Shown: positions 1-9,470 of the stretch, one piece after another
How the letters are laid out: each line of letters begins with the position of its first letter
Position numbering within the stretch: the first letter of the stretch is position 1
NCBI GenBank assembly: GCA_016217545.1
Contig: JACRHT010000017.1
Coordinates: forward strand, 1,054,001-1,118,000
Reading direction: 5' to 3'
From: Opitutia bacterium
GTDB taxonomy: Bacteria > Verrucomicrobiota > Verrucomicrobiia > Opitutales > Opitutaceae
DNA length: 64,000 bases
The notes under the pieces: model-generated
The model's database searches: none
The model's input: the letters and a program-made list of their open reading frames with translations, nothing else
What the model was told of the DNA's origin: nothing
Made by a program: the position numbers and the translations under genes

Positions 1-126
1 AGAACGCCTGAGACCAGGAAGTGAGGACATGCGGGATATGGGGCATATTGGGGGCATCATAAAACAAGACGAACCCCACGCCTCGACTACCCAAAAGAAA
101 ACGGGAATTTTCCCATTCGCCTTATG

Positions 127-1005
127 CTATTTTTCACGCGTCAAAAGCATTGATCCATCGGGCTGTGGCCGAGCATGAATTCCGTAGGAGGAATGCAGAA
201 TTTTCAGGAGCGCCGATACGTTGGTCGCACGTATGCTTCCACTTAGTTTTAATTCCAGAATTGTGGGATCCTCGACCAGGAGGCGAAGCCGGGAGTATTT
301 CTCGATAACAGGCAAAACGCGCGCCAGCGCGGTTCGATCAAGCTCGATGAGCGGAACCCGCCAGACAGCCTCAAGGTTTTGTTCAGCCGGCGAAACATTT
401 CTTACCTCTCCCAACACCACCGATTCGGCGGAGTGTGTGATCGTGATGCTCTGCCCCTTCTCCAAGGAAACTGGCTCGATCGGGCTCGTTCCTTTTGCTG
501 TCACCGAAACCCTGCCTTCGGTCACAAGAACCCTGGTGCGCCCCCCGGCCTCCACCACAAAAGCGGTTCCAACCGCGCGAACCTCCACGCCGTTGGCGAT
601 GACGATGAACGGCCGGCTCGGATTCCTGGCGACGGAGAAATGCGCCTTCCCTCCTTTCAGCAGCACGCGTCGAGTTTCAGTCGTAAAATCGACCTCCACT
701 TCCGCGGTTTCGTCCAGTTCCACCAAACTGCCATCGTCCATCAACTGCTCCTGGGCCATTATCTTGATTGTGGGAACCGTGGACACCGGTTCAGGAGGGC
801 GATGGATCCATAACACTGCCACGAAGCATAAGGCCGCCATGATTAAAAAAGACGCCGTCCGAATTCTTCGTCTGCTCAGACCGGACCGCATGGCGCGCTC
901 AACTTCGAGCTGCGCTCCCGCAATCTCAGGCCAATCAAGCGGGTGAAGCTTGGCGTTCTTTCCGCCCCGCTCTTCGCTCGAAGACACTGGGCGGCCGTCA
1001 TTCAT
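127..1005 (-). CDS. FecR-family anti-sigma / signal transducer
   Basis: This 292-residue protein has a cytoplasmic N-terminus of about 50 residues, one membrane segment at about 51-69 (FLIMAALCFVAVLWIH) and a periplasmic FecR domain from about 80 to 200. The FecR domain is marked by the VRAVGTAFVVEA and VLVTEGRVSV stretches. The C-terminal 70 residues (KYSRLRLLVEDPTILELKL and following) resemble the STN/DUF4974 module found at the end of many FecR proteins. By family knowledge it transmits an envelope signal to the ECF sigma factor encoded three bases upstream, with which it is surely co-transcribed. No TonB receptor adjoins the pair, so the inducing ligand cannot be named. Its position behind the glycan genes suggests glycan sensing, but that is inference. 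Confidence 0.85.
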   Translation of the reverse strand: MNDGRPVSSSEERGGKNAKLHPLDWPEIAGAQLEVERAMRSGLSRRRIRTASFLIMAALCFVAVLWIHRPPEPVSTVPTIKIMAQEQLMDDGSLVELDETAEVEVDFTTETRRVLLKGGKAHFSVARNPSRPFIVIANGVEVRAVGTAFVVEAGGRTRVLVTEGRVSVTAKGTSPIEPVSLEKGQSITITHSAESVVLGEVRNVSPAEQNLEAVWRVPLIELDRTALARVLPVIEKYSRLRLLVEDPTILELKLSGSIRATNVSALLKILHSSYGIHARPQPDGSMLLTREK

Positions 1006-1008
1006 AGG

Positions 1009-1527
1009 TCAGAAAAACTCGATGCCTTTTCGACGCAAATACTGCTCGCAGCGCCTGATCCCGTGGCCAATTTGATTGGCCACCGTTTTTTCCGAAAGAC
1101 CGAGTTGTGCCGCTACTGCTCGTTGGGAGTATCCTTTGATTTTATGAAGAAAAACAATTTCGCGGCATTTTCCTGGCAGGGCCGCAAGCGCTTCACCCAA
1201 TAGGTGGGACTTTTCCTCACGCGTCAACAATTCAGCGGTGGTGGTCCGTTCCTCGAGCGCCGATACTGTAGCCAGATCATCGACCGGATCGATCGGGGAT
1301 ATGCGATCGCGCCGCACGATATCGATGGCGTAATTACGCGCCACACGGAACAAGTAGGCCCGGGCCGATGGGATCGGCCTCGTCGTGCGGGCGCGGAGCA
1401 GCCGGAAGTAAGACTCTTGAACAACATCATCCACGTCTCGCACCGAGGGAAACGATCCACGCAAATAGGTGCGCAGAGTTCGCTCGTGAGGCTGGACCTC
1501 GCTGACGAACCACTGAGCCTCACTCAT
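1009..1527 (-). CDS. ECF RNA polymerase sigma-70 factor
   Basis: This 172-residue protein has sigma region 2 (RDVDDVVQESYFRLLRAR, about residues 30-50) and a C-terminal sigma region 4 helix-turn-helix (REIVFLHKIKGYSQRAVA, then AAQLGLSEKTVANQI). The frame is open further upstream, but the ATG at 1527 is chosen because it gives the usual ECF length and begins right at conserved sequence; the longer version would run into the GH2 gene. The fecR gene follows after 3 bp, the standard sigma/anti-sigma arrangement. The 94-bp gap to the upstream GH2 gene leaves room for a separate promoter. The target regulon is not visible in the sequence. Confidence 0.9.
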   Translation of the reverse strand: MSEAQWFVSEVQPHERTLRTYLRGSFPSVRDVDDVVQESYFRLLRARTTRPIPSARAYLFRVARNYAIDIVRRDRISPIDPVDDLATVSALEERTTTAELLTREEKSHLLGEALAALPGKCREIVFLHKIKGYSQRAVAAQLGLSEKTVANQIGHGIRRCEQYLRRKGIEFF

Positions 1528-1621
1528 GACACGGCCTCCCCGTGCGAAAGCGTGTTTGGAGAGAGAAGGAAACTGCAAGCGTTGGCGTGGATCATGAGGT
1601 GGGGTTGATTGGTTGGAGCAA

Positions 1622-3358
1622 TTAGCTTTGTTCGTGCCACCAACGGCGGAGCCAGTGGGCGGCAAATTTCGGCTGACGGTCACGGGTAAAGACGCCCTTG
1701 CGATTTCCCAGCGCGCGAGGGAAGTTCTGGGCCGTCGCGAAATCCGCAAAGTTCCAGATGTGCTCGCCAACGAGGTAGGGCAATGAGCGGCCTCGTTTGA
1801 GCAAACGCTCGATCAATTCAGCCTGATATTCCTCGGACCATTGCCGCGCCGGCAAACTGTGAAACCCCGCAATGGCATCGGCTCCGGTTTCCGTGATCAT
1901 TATCGGGCCCGGAAACACTGCGTGAACCTCGTCCATGATGCGGACAAACTCGCGTTCCGCGACGTCCAGTTGCCCCGGATACTCATACCAACCGGGATAA
2001 AGATTCATCCCGATCATATCATAAAGATCGAGGGTGGTATCCGCCGCGCCGTGACACGTCACTCCGATCAACGGCCGCGTGCAATCCAGCTCTCTCGCCC
2101 GCTTGGTTACCCGCTCAAAGTATGGCCTCGCCCGCGGATGTGTCGACAAGGACTCGTTGGCCACCGACCATAAGACAACGCAAGGATGATGATGGTCACG
2201 CGCGATCAGTTCTTCCACGCAGCGCAAATGCGTGCCTAATGTTTGCTCGGTCGTGTGTTCGAAATTGATCGAAACCGCCGGCGTCTCCGCGATGACGAGG
2301 ACGCCCAACTCATCAGCAAGGTCGAGCGTTTCCTCGGCGTAAGGATAATGTGAAGTGCGGAACGAGTTTGCCCCGGTCCACCGCATCAACGCAAAATCAC
2401 GGATTGCGACAGCCGTGTTGTAGCTTTTCCCGAGCACTGCAAAATCCTCATGCCTGCCGAATCCATTGAGTCTCACCGCACGACCGTTCAGGTGAAGTTC
2501 AGCGCCTACGACGCGCACTTCACGGAACCCGATTTTTCGGACATAGGTATCGACCGCGCCATTGGTTAAATCGAACACTGTAAAACGAACAATATAAAGT
2601 CGGGGTCGGTTTACGTCCCACCGCTCCACCGAAGGAAATGTCGCCTGCACTTGGAACTGACCGTTTGAAACAATGGCACTTTCGCACCACGCGAGTTCAG
2701 GGATCACACATTCTACCCGTGTCGATTCGCCGGATACATTGCCTCGCACATTCAATAGTCCCGTCGTGCCGACACTCACCGTCGGCTCCAACCGAGCAGA
2801 ACTGAGCACGGCCCGTGAAGAGACTCCCACAAGTTGCACAGAGCGGTGAATCCCGACGAACGGAAAGAAGTCGAAAGGCACATCGGGATACTGCCCGGCG
2901 AACTGCCCCGCGCCGCCACTGTTCCGAAGATTCCCCATGGGGATGGTGTCAGCGGACAGTTTTTGCGAAACGCGCACCCTCATCTCGACCCGTTCACCGG
3001 CACCAATCGACGCCGGCAGCGGAAACTCAAAGGGGGTGTAGCCCGTCGCGTGTTCGCCCAGTTTGATGCCATTGACCCAAACCTCCGCACGATAATTCGC
3101 CGCGCCAAACCAAACGCTCCACGTCCTTTCCAAAGGTGCTGAAGGCAACTCGAAAAAGGTGCGATAGCACACGTCACGTTCGCCTCCGGTCCACCACGAT
3201 TCGCAATAGAGCTCCTCCAAGCTCCCCGGAACCGCCACAAAGCGATCGCGCACGAAAGTCGTCGTCCCTGCGCTCGCGCCATCAAGCGAAAGCTCCCAAA
3301 TGCCATCAAGGTTGATGGCCTGGCGGAGCGCGTTATTCTGAGGCGTGAGCATGATCAA
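1622..3358 (-). CDS. Glycoside hydrolase family 2, beta-glucuronidase-like
   Basis: This 578-residue GH2 enzyme has no obvious signal peptide. An N-terminal sugar-binding jelly roll (FFELPSAPLERTWSVWFGAA) is followed by an Ig-like domain and a TIM barrel. The barrel carries the GH2 signatures: RTSHYPYAEETLDLADELG near residue 340, the acid/base Glu in WSVANES near 400, and the nucleophile Glu in MITETGADA near 500. Length and motifs fit UidA-like beta-glucuronidases or short beta-galactosidases; the exact sugar cannot be read from sequence. Its start overlaps the end of the esterase gene by the ATGA at 3355-3358, so the two are translationally coupled. It is the last enzyme gene of the minus-strand glycan operon. 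Confidence 0.88.
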   Translation of the reverse strand: MIMLTPQNNALRQAINLDGIWELSLDGASAGTTTFVRDRFVAVPGSLEELYCESWWTGGERDVCYRTFFELPSAPLERTWSVWFGAANYRAEVWVNGIKLGEHATGYTPFEFPLPASIGAGERVEMRVRVSQKLSADTIPMGNLRNSGGAGQFAGQYPDVPFDFFPFVGIHRSVQLVGVSSRAVLSSARLEPTVSVGTTGLLNVRGNVSGESTRVECVIPELAWCESAIVSNGQFQVQATFPSVERWDVNRPRLYIVRFTVFDLTNGAVDTYVRKIGFREVRVVGAELHLNGRAVRLNGFGRHEDFAVLGKSYNTAVAIRDFALMRWTGANSFRTSHYPYAEETLDLADELGVLVIAETPAVSINFEHTTEQTLGTHLRCVEELIARDHHHPCVVLWSVANESLSTHPRARPYFERVTKRARELDCTRPLIGVTCHGAADTTLDLYDMIGMNLYPGWYEYPGQLDVAEREFVRIMDEVHAVFPGPIMITETGADAIAGFHSLPARQWSEEYQAELIERLLKRGRSLPYLVGEHIWNFADFATAQNFPRALGNRKGVFTRDRQPKFAAHWLRRWWHEQS

Positions 3359-4887
3359 AATGCGAAGGTAAACGGAACAGCCGGAAGGCCGGCTTGGTTA
3401 TAGAGAGTGGCACGCGGGGAATTGCTCCACGCATAGCGAACGGCCGATGGCGCGGTGACTTGAGGGCTGGAAACAATCACTTCCGAACCCGCCAGCTTCA
3501 CCTTTGCCGGATGGAAAATTCCGTCTGCTCCGGCAATTTCAAATGCATCGATGGATCCGCCCCGCACATGCAGCCCTGCGGCGTCGGCAAAGAGCACGCG
3601 AATAGCCGCGCCATCCCGCCTGGCCGCCATGAAATTCGGGCCACGAGAAACCAACGACTCGCCATAGACCTCCACCAAGGCGATTCGCGCAAGGCGTCCC
3701 CCGACATCCCATTTGTTTCGTGGATGAATGTCATCCGGTTCCCCGATGTCGATTGTCACCGCCTGGCCGGTGTGCGGAAGCGACAACGCTTGGGTCTGTG
3801 CGTCCCTGATTTTAGCCCAGCTAAAAGGCGCATCCCCTTCCCTTTCGTGATTGGCAAGCTGCACCCAGTAAAACGGCAGCTCGCTTTTGAACGCATGTCG
3901 CCAGGAGGCAATGAGCGAGGCGAACAACTCCGCGTAGCCGTCGGGCTGCCGGGTGTTATATTCCCCTTGATACCACAAGATGCCGCGAATCCGGTAGTCT
4001 GTGAGCGGATTCACCATCGCATTATAGAGACAGGAAAGCGCGTGCTTCGATTCGTTTCCTTCCGGGCGAAGCGGTCTGCGCACGGAATAAGCCTTCCCCT
4101 CCGCCGCTGCCGCTTCGGAAGTCTCTGCCCATTTATTTGCTGCGATCTCGAACTCCGCGAGCGACGCGGGAAGCTGTTCGATATGCCTGGACCAGGCATC
4201 GCGGATCGGCATGAATTTGTCGGCGGCCAGCGCTTCGGCCGGCATCCACGCTTCGATCCGAGTTCCGCCGACCGCCGACTGAATCAATCCGATCGGCACC
4301 CCTGTGCGCGCGTGGATCTCGCGGGCGAAGAAATATCCGACGGAGGAAAAACGCCGGATTGTGTCCGCGGCGCAAACCTCCCAAAATCCCGACGTCTCCG
4401 ACAGAGGGTGCAGTGAAGATCCGTATGGCACCGTGAACTGACGAAGCGACGGGAGATCGGGAGATCCGGTTTCTTCGACCGTATAGCGATCAACAATGGT
4501 TCGGGCCATGTTGGACTGGCCGGAGCAAAACCAGACATCGCCAATCAATAGGTCTCGAATCGCGGAGGAACTTCCATTCGAAGTCGCTACGAGATCACGA
4601 CCCACACGGCTGGCCACCATCGGATCGAGGTGCACCAGCCAGCGCCCCATCTCGTCGGCGAAGCAACTTTTCTCCTGTCCAGCAAAGGCAACCTTCACCT
4701 CCTCGCCGGGATCGGCGATGCCCCAGATATTCAACACTTGATCGCGCTGAAGCACCGCATGGTCCCCAAATACCGGAGCGAGCTTAAGCGCTGCCTGTCC
4801 CGAGGAGAGCAGGAGCGCCACGGCCACAGAAAAAAATGGCAAGAGGCGGCGGTTGGACCGATGTACGTTATAAGCGGACAAAATCAT
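3355..4887 (-). CDS. Sialate O-acetylesterase-type SGNH esterase
   Basis: This 510-residue protein begins with a likely signal peptide (LLPFFSVAVALLLSSGQA, about residues 15-33). The serine-esterase block GDVWFCSGQSNM is near residue 117, GILWYQGEYNT near 300, and a DDIHPRNKWDVG block near 385 supplies the Asp/His of a SASA-type triad. The family removes O-acetyl groups from sialic acid and, in glycan loci, from plant or algal polysaccharides; the true substrate is unknown. It is coupled on both sides by 4-base ATGA overlaps, to the sulfatase upstream and to the GH2 gene downstream. That points to one multi-step export and degradation pathway acting outside the cytoplasm. Confidence 0.88.
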   Translation of the reverse strand: MILSAYNVHRSNRRLLPFFSVAVALLLSSGQAALKLAPVFGDHAVLQRDQVLNIWGIADPGEEVKVAFAGQEKSCFADEMGRWLVHLDPMVASRVGRDLVATSNGSSSAIRDLLIGDVWFCSGQSNMARTIVDRYTVEETGSPDLPSLRQFTVPYGSSLHPLSETSGFWEVCAADTIRRFSSVGYFFAREIHARTGVPIGLIQSAVGGTRIEAWMPAEALAADKFMPIRDAWSRHIEQLPASLAEFEIAANKWAETSEAAAAEGKAYSVRRPLRPEGNESKHALSCLYNAMVNPLTDYRIRGILWYQGEYNTRQPDGYAELFASLIASWRHAFKSELPFYWVQLANHEREGDAPFSWAKIRDAQTQALSLPHTGQAVTIDIGEPDDIHPRNKWDVGGRLARIALVEVYGESLVSRGPNFMAARRDGAAIRVLFADAAGLHVRGGSIDAFEIAGADGIFHPAKVKLAGSEVIVSSPQVTAPSAVRYAWSNSPRATLYNQAGLPAVPFTFAF

Positions 4888-6200
4888 GGAGGTAACAATT
4901 TTGAGAGTTTTGCCGCGACATCGGGATATTCTAAGGACCGATCAACGCTTTCCGCAGGATCCGCACTTACATCATAAAGCCTTCCCGTGATACGACCGTC
5001 GACAGGAGCAACCAGTTTCCACTTTCCGTCGATTACTGCGCGCGAGTTTCTAAACTGAAACATGAGCGTTCGCGTGGCGGTCGGTTCTTGGTTCAAGAAT
5101 GTCGCCCACGCGTCCACTCCGCTGAACTCACCTCGTGTATGCGGAATACCAGCCGCGCTCAAAAGCGTCGGCAGTAAATCCGCACAATGCAGGACGGCAT
5201 CTTGCACACTGGGAGCAATCTTTCCCGGCCAGATAGCCATCAAAGGAACTCGAATGCCTCCTTCGTAGACGCTCCACTTGCCTTCGCGCAACACGCCGTT
5301 CGATCCGCCACTTTTGGGATCGGAACCATTGTCCGACGCAAAGATTACCAGCGTTTTCTCGGTCAATCCCCGTTCTTTTAGAGCGGCCAATATTTCTCCC
5401 ACGCCATCGTCCATACACGACACCATTGCCCGATAAATCTCGCGGCTGGTGGGCTTCGCGGGATTGACCGCAAATTTCCTGATGTAGTCGTCGGGCGCCT
5501 GCAGCACACCGGGCCTGGCGTAGTGGGGAGCATTGTAGGCCAGCGTAAGAAAAAACGGATCTCCTATTTGTTCCCTGATGAAGTTCACCGCTTCCGAGGT
5601 GAACAACTGGGTGGTGTAACTCCCATCCCGATGAACTTCGAGTTCGTCTCTCCAGAGGTCGTGTTTGCCCAGTGGATTTCCTAGGTCGTCCTTTTGCGCC
5701 GTGTCGCGATGCGTGAAATAATCGATCTTGCCTCCGCGAAACCCGAAGAATCGGTCAAAGCCCATCCGATTGGGTCCGCGCGCCAAATCATATCCAAGAT
5801 GCCATTTACCAATCAGTGCCGTGCGATATCCTGCGGCCTTGAAGCGATGGGCCATGGTTTGAGTGCCGACCGCCAGACCACCCTCTCCCATTAATGCGGA
5901 TGATATGCCTAGTTGTTCAGGAAATTTTCCTGTCAGCATCGACGCGCGTGAAGGCGAGCAAACAGGATAGGCGTAGTTTCTATCGAAACGGACCCCATTA
6001 TTCGCGACTTGGTCGATATTCGGGGATGAAATATCCTTTGCGCCGTAACATCCCAAATCGCCCATCCCGAGGTCGTCAGCTATGATGAGAATAATGTTGG
6101 GCCGCGCGCGCTCTGAGAGCGTGGCAAAGCTGCCGGGCACCGTGAACAGGCCCAAAAGGCCCACGGCCGCGACTTTTGGAAGGAAGCGATGATTTCCCAT
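4884..6200 (-). CDS. Formylglycine-dependent sulfatase 1 (exported)
   Basis: This 438-residue alkaline-phosphatase-superfamily sulfatase starts at the ATG at 6200, which directly precedes a signal peptide (LPKVAAVGLLGLFTVPGSFA). Metal-binding residues begin in NIILIIADDLGMGDLGCYG. The catalytic sequence is CSPSR within YPVCSPSRASMLTGK, so it belongs to the Cys-type class that needs conversion to formylglycine. A second metal site is seen in VIFASDNGSDP. The open frame continues upstream to 6308 but would overlap the zinc-ribbon gene. It should remove sulfate esters from a glycan. The only maturase gene seen in the window is broken (see 19170), so activation would need another maturase elsewhere in the genome. 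Confidence 0.92.
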   Translation of the reverse strand: MGNHRFLPKVAAVGLLGLFTVPGSFATLSERARPNIILIIADDLGMGDLGCYGAKDISSPNIDQVANNGVRFDRNYAYPVCSPSRASMLTGKFPEQLGISSALMGEGGLAVGTQTMAHRFKAAGYRTALIGKWHLGYDLARGPNRMGFDRFFGFRGGKIDYFTHRDTAQKDDLGNPLGKHDLWRDELEVHRDGSYTTQLFTSEAVNFIREQIGDPFFLTLAYNAPHYARPGVLQAPDDYIRKFAVNPAKPTSREIYRAMVSCMDDGVGEILAALKERGLTEKTLVIFASDNGSDPKSGGSNGVLREGKWSVYEGGIRVPLMAIWPGKIAPSVQDAVLHCADLLPTLLSAAGIPHTRGEFSGVDAWATFLNQEPTATRTLMFQFRNSRAVIDGKWKLVAPVDGRITGRLYDVSADPAESVDRSLEYPDVAAKLSKLLPP

Positions 6201-6204
6201 AGTA

Positions 6205-6426
6205 TTACAGGTTAACCTGGTCCTCCATCGTGAGCCGACGCCCCATCCAGTGGTATTTTTTCCGGATGTCGGCATACATGGAGAAGACTTCGTTCTCCGA
6301 ACCTTCAAAACTGCACTTGATACAACGATGCTGCTCGGGAGCGGTGACGATCATGACAACGTCGATCTCGCGCGAGAAGCACACAGGGCAGCGTTTTTTT
6401 ATGCGATTGGCTTCAAATGGATCCAT
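6205..6426 (-). CDS. Small zinc-ribbon protein inside the glycan operon
   Basis: This 73-residue protein has two CxxC knuckles, CPVC at residues 14-17 and CIKC near 35-38, the spacing of a zinc ribbon. The remainder is charged (ADIRKKYHWMGRRL). Nothing indicates secretion. It lies between the 580-residue enzyme gene, whose end it overlaps by 28 bases, and sulfatase 1, four bases downstream, so it is almost certainly translated from the operon mRNA. I do not recognise the family. A DNA/RNA-binding or protein-binding role would be a guess from the fold alone. Confidence 0.7.
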   Translation of the reverse strand: MDPFEANRIKKRCPVCFSREIDVVMIVTAPEQHRCIKCSFEGSENEVFSMYADIRKKYHWMGRRLTMEDQVNL

Positions 6427-8141
6427 GACGTCAGGATTTCTTCAGATTTAAACGAGTAGCTCACCTCCAGGGTGAAATAGGGACTGAACAGGTGGCCTTC
6501 GGCGACCCGGCTGCGCTGCGGCTTGGCCGTGTCGCCTGCCTCAAGGGAAACAGTGACGCGCAGCGGCGGAATGCTCGCGGCCACCGCGCCAGCCGATGGA
6601 TGCTCCAACGCAGAGCCGCGATAGGCGAATGCGAGGGATTTGTCGCCGGCATGCAGCGTGACCGAATCCATTCGCTCGGGGTATTCCGTGAAGCCCCACG
6701 AGCCTTTTAGGTATTCGGTAAGTTCCAGCACGTCGGTCCCCGGCAACGTGGATTCGAGCAACCGGCGCGAAATGCGGATACGTCCGTCACCGGGCAGGAA
6801 AAACTCCGTCTCAATCTTGATAAACCTGCCATCCGCGAAACGGAGTTCCGTCGGAGCGAGCAGAAAGCGCGTGCCCTCATCCGTGCGCTCGCATTTGGCA
6901 CAATGCGTTTTGCAAGAAGCCAGATCGAACGTTTCTCCGTTGCGGCGTATGATCGCTGTCGTCCGGGAACCATCGGATGAGTGGAACGCCGCGCCAGAGC
7001 GGTGCTGGGATTGGATCAGGTAAGGATAGCTCGCGATGTATTGGCGCTCCGTGTCAGGACCGGTGTCCATCGCGACCTTGCCGATATAGGGACGCAAATC
7101 ACCGATCGAGCCTCCTTGGGCGCAGTCAATCAGCACCCGCATGGTGGCATCGATATGCCAGAGGTAGTGTTTGCCGGAACCGTAGAGGATTTCCTTCGCC
7201 CAATAAACCTCGTGATCGCCAACCTGACGATTCTTCCGAAACCAACGGCCATACTCGCTCATCGTGTTCGCGAGCACTTCACCAGAATCGCGTAGCTGCG
7301 CGAGATAACGGAGTTGATTGCGATACAGGGTTTGCGCGACCTCCGGCGGGTCTTCGAAATTCGTGCTCCAGGTGAGCCACGGCGGACTCACAAAGGTGTT
7401 CAGGTAGCCAGGCCACGGATTGAACCGTTCCTGCAGACGGAACTGGTCGATCAAATTGAGATCGTAAGGACACCAGGTCGCCTGATTGCCCATACCGCGG
7501 ATGACGTTCGGGGGGTGTGAGGCCCAGAAGTCATTTCGCCCCTCATACGAAAGACTCATATCGCGCACGAGGTGCGGTAGCGCCACCAAACCCACGGCGT
7601 CTTCGTCGCTTTCAGCCGGTCGTAGCGAATGCGTCTTTGAAGGATACCACGGTCCCCAGGGCATACCCTCGCTGAAGAGATACCAGGAATGATTACAGCC
7701 GTGATACACGCGCACGCCCTCTTCGAAGCAGCCTGCGACGACTGTTTCAATTTCAGGCCCCAATTCGCGCAGCAGACGCAGGGAGGCCGCATCCAAAAGA
7801 TAGGCCGCAACGGATACCGGTCCACGGCCGAATACTTCGCGCCACTTGATCAGAATTTTTTCGAGAATGGCTCGTTTGCGATCAAGCGGGAGAAGCCAGA
7901 ATTGATTCGCGCCGCCCGTTTCCATGCCAGGTCCGGAAAACCTGTGCAGCGCCAGTCCGATCTCGTCGCCAAATTTCTCCGCATCGTGCCGCGCATCGCT
8001 TAATACGGCCTCTTCAAACAGATCGTGATAGTGAAGCAGAATCGTGACAGGCAGCCCGGCTTCGTGTGCCATGTCCTGCTCCAGGCGATAGAATTTGTAG
8101 AGGGGCCCCAGATTCGGCCGATGGAGAATGTTTACGTGCAT
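6399..8141 (-). CDS. Polysaccharide-deacetylase-fold protein of glycan loci, function unknown
   Basis: This 580-residue cytoplasmic-looking protein lacks a signal peptide. The first 200 residues resemble a NodB/GH57-type barrel: an N-terminal strand with LLHYHDLFEEAV, then DEIGLALHRFSGPGM, and later IKWREVFGRGPVSVAAYLLD followed by LRLLRELG. Aromatic and Cys/His-rich patches follow (YHGCNHSWYLFSEGMPWGPWYPS). The C-terminal 200 residues are beta-rich (LRFADGRFIKIETEFFLPG) like the beta-sandwich domains of glycosidases. I do not recognise a characterised family; a glycoside hydrolase or deacetylase acting on the imported sugar is the best inference from fold and operon. It sits 18 bp downstream of the beta-helix gene. 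Confidence 0.6.
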   Translation of the reverse strand: MHVNILHRPNLGPLYKFYRLEQDMAHEAGLPVTILLHYHDLFEEAVLSDARHDAEKFGDEIGLALHRFSGPGMETGGANQFWLLPLDRKRAILEKILIKWREVFGRGPVSVAAYLLDAASLRLLRELGPEIETVVAGCFEEGVRVYHGCNHSWYLFSEGMPWGPWYPSKTHSLRPAESDEDAVGLVALPHLVRDMSLSYEGRNDFWASHPPNVIRGMGNQATWCPYDLNLIDQFRLQERFNPWPGYLNTFVSPPWLTWSTNFEDPPEVAQTLYRNQLRYLAQLRDSGEVLANTMSEYGRWFRKNRQVGDHEVYWAKEILYGSGKHYLWHIDATMRVLIDCAQGGSIGDLRPYIGKVAMDTGPDTERQYIASYPYLIQSQHRSGAAFHSSDGSRTTAIIRRNGETFDLASCKTHCAKCERTDEGTRFLLAPTELRFADGRFIKIETEFFLPGDGRIRISRRLLESTLPGTDVLELTEYLKGSWGFTEYPERMDSVTLHAGDKSLAFAYRGSALEHPSAGAVAASIPPLRVTVSLEAGDTAKPQRSRVAEGHLFSPYFTLEVSYSFKSEEILTSWIHLKPIA

Positions 8142-8159
8142 ACGGATAGTCGGTTCCGC

Positions 8160-9470
8160 TCAGTGCGCGTTTGCGACCAACGCTTTGATTAAAGCGTCGA
8201 TCTCGGATCGGATTGCGTCAGCGCCCACCGGCGTGTCGAAGGGGATGTCTGCACGGTTGCCCTTCACGAGAAATCCTTTGCCGCCAAGTTCGCCGTTGAT
8301 TTTGTTTTCCTCGGCCGAAGTGATTTTGTTATCCGTCACCCGAATGTTAACCGGCTCCCACAGATAGGGCATCCCTTCGGCGTCTTTCCCGAGGTCCGCC
8401 GTTCTCGCGGTAAGCTCGATTGTCGCCTGAGGGTTTGTGAGGTCGTTGAAACTGACCACGGAATCCCGGCTGCCGTAGAGCTCGACGTTGATCCCGCACA
8501 GTCCGCTAAACCGGTTGTAGCTGACCAGCACGTAAGACGCGGTGAGCGGATCAAAGGCGGCTTCCGTTTTATAGGGAATCCGACTGGCAAAACGTTGCAG
8601 CTCTCCGTTTCCACCAACGCGAATCATCGCGCCTCGCCGCGGCAGTCGATTCCCGGGATTGATCTTAAAGTCGTTGTGCGAAATGTCGAAGTGGTTGCTG
8701 CCGTATTTCACGGTGATCGCAGAATAGCCCGAGCCTCCACCCACGGTGTTGTAAGCGAATCGATTGCTGTCGCCGGAAACATCGGTGACGCCGACAGCGA
8801 CATTGTCGCACGCTTCCTGACCCCACGCTCCCTCGTAATGGTTTCCCAACCAGCTAATATTGCGCGCATTGTAGGCCTTGCTTCCGTCATGTCCCGTGCC
8901 TGAAAAGGTATTGCCCGCAACCAGCCAGTTGCGGCACGGCTCACCGTTCAACAGACCAGAGGATCCAACTTTAAACGGACTTTGATCACCGTCGGTGAGA
9001 CTTGAAGCCGCCACAAACTGAAAACCTATTACCGCCCAGTTTTGAATCCGATTGGCGTCCAGCGTCGTTAAATTCTGGCCGGAGCGAACGAGTGCCGCCC
9101 CGCAACCATCCGCAGAAACAAGGAAGATGGGATGCTCGTCGCTTCCATTTGCGGCTTCCGCGTCGCGCGAGATCGTGAGGTTCTCGTCATAGGTCCCGGC
9201 GGTCACCAAAATCAATGTGCCCGGTTCGGTCTTCGAGATTGCCGCCTGGATGCTGCGCAACGCAGAGCTTCGAGAGGTGCCGTCACCGTTGCCGGCGGGA
9301 GAAACCCAGATCGTTTTCACAAACTTATCCGCCTTCCATGTTTTCGGCATGAACTGAGCGAGTTCTCTTCCCCCGGAAGAGGGAGCACTTCCTGCATACA
9401 GCAACGAAGCACAGCTGATCGACACGAACCCGATGGCGACACGCAGAACTGCTGTCGGCGCGGTGCTCAT
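8160..9470 (-). CDS. Exported right-handed parallel beta-helix protein (possible polysaccharide lyase)
   Basis: This 436-residue protein starts at the ATG at 9470, overlapping the symporter stop by the ATGA at 9467-9470. A signal peptide follows (VLRVAIGFVSISCASLLYA). The WVSPAGNGDGT entry and the SIQAAISKTEPGTLILVTAG stretch are typical of beta-helix lyases and epimerases. Repeated Asn-rich rungs (AYNARNISWLGNHYEG, NRFAYNTVGGG, SHNDFKINPG, SYNRFSGLCG) follow to the end. This fold serves PL6 alginate/chondroitin lyases and several GH families. Catalytic residues cannot be assigned by eye, so activity remains open. Context favours depolymerisation of the same sulfated glycan. Confidence 0.75.
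   Translation of the reverse strand: MSTAPTAVLRVAIGFVSISCASLLYAGSAPSSGGRELAQFMPKTWKADKFVKTIWVSPAGNGDGTSRSSALRSIQAAISKTEPGTLILVTAGTYDENLTISRDAEAANGSDEHPIFLVSADGCGAALVRSGQNLTTLDANRIQNWAVIGFQFVAASSLTDGDQSPFKVGSSGLLNGEPCRNWLVAGNTFSGTGHDGSKAYNARNISWLGNHYEGAWGQEACDNVAVGVTDVSGDSNRFAYNTVGGGSGYSAITVKYGSNHFDISHNDFKINPGNRLPRRGAMIRVGGNGELQRFASRIPYKTEAAFDPLTASYVLVSYNRFSGLCGINVELYGSRDSVVSFNDLTNPQATIELTARTADLGKDAEGMPYLWEPVNIRVTDNKITSAEENKINGELGGKGFLVKGNRADIPFDTPVGADAIRSEIDALIKALVANAH

Noticed and set aside
103-114. GGGAATTTTCCC palindrome after fecR as a rho-independent terminator
   Set aside because: The stem is only 4-5 pairs with almost no loop. T-rich sequence does follow on the minus strand, but this is too weak to call.
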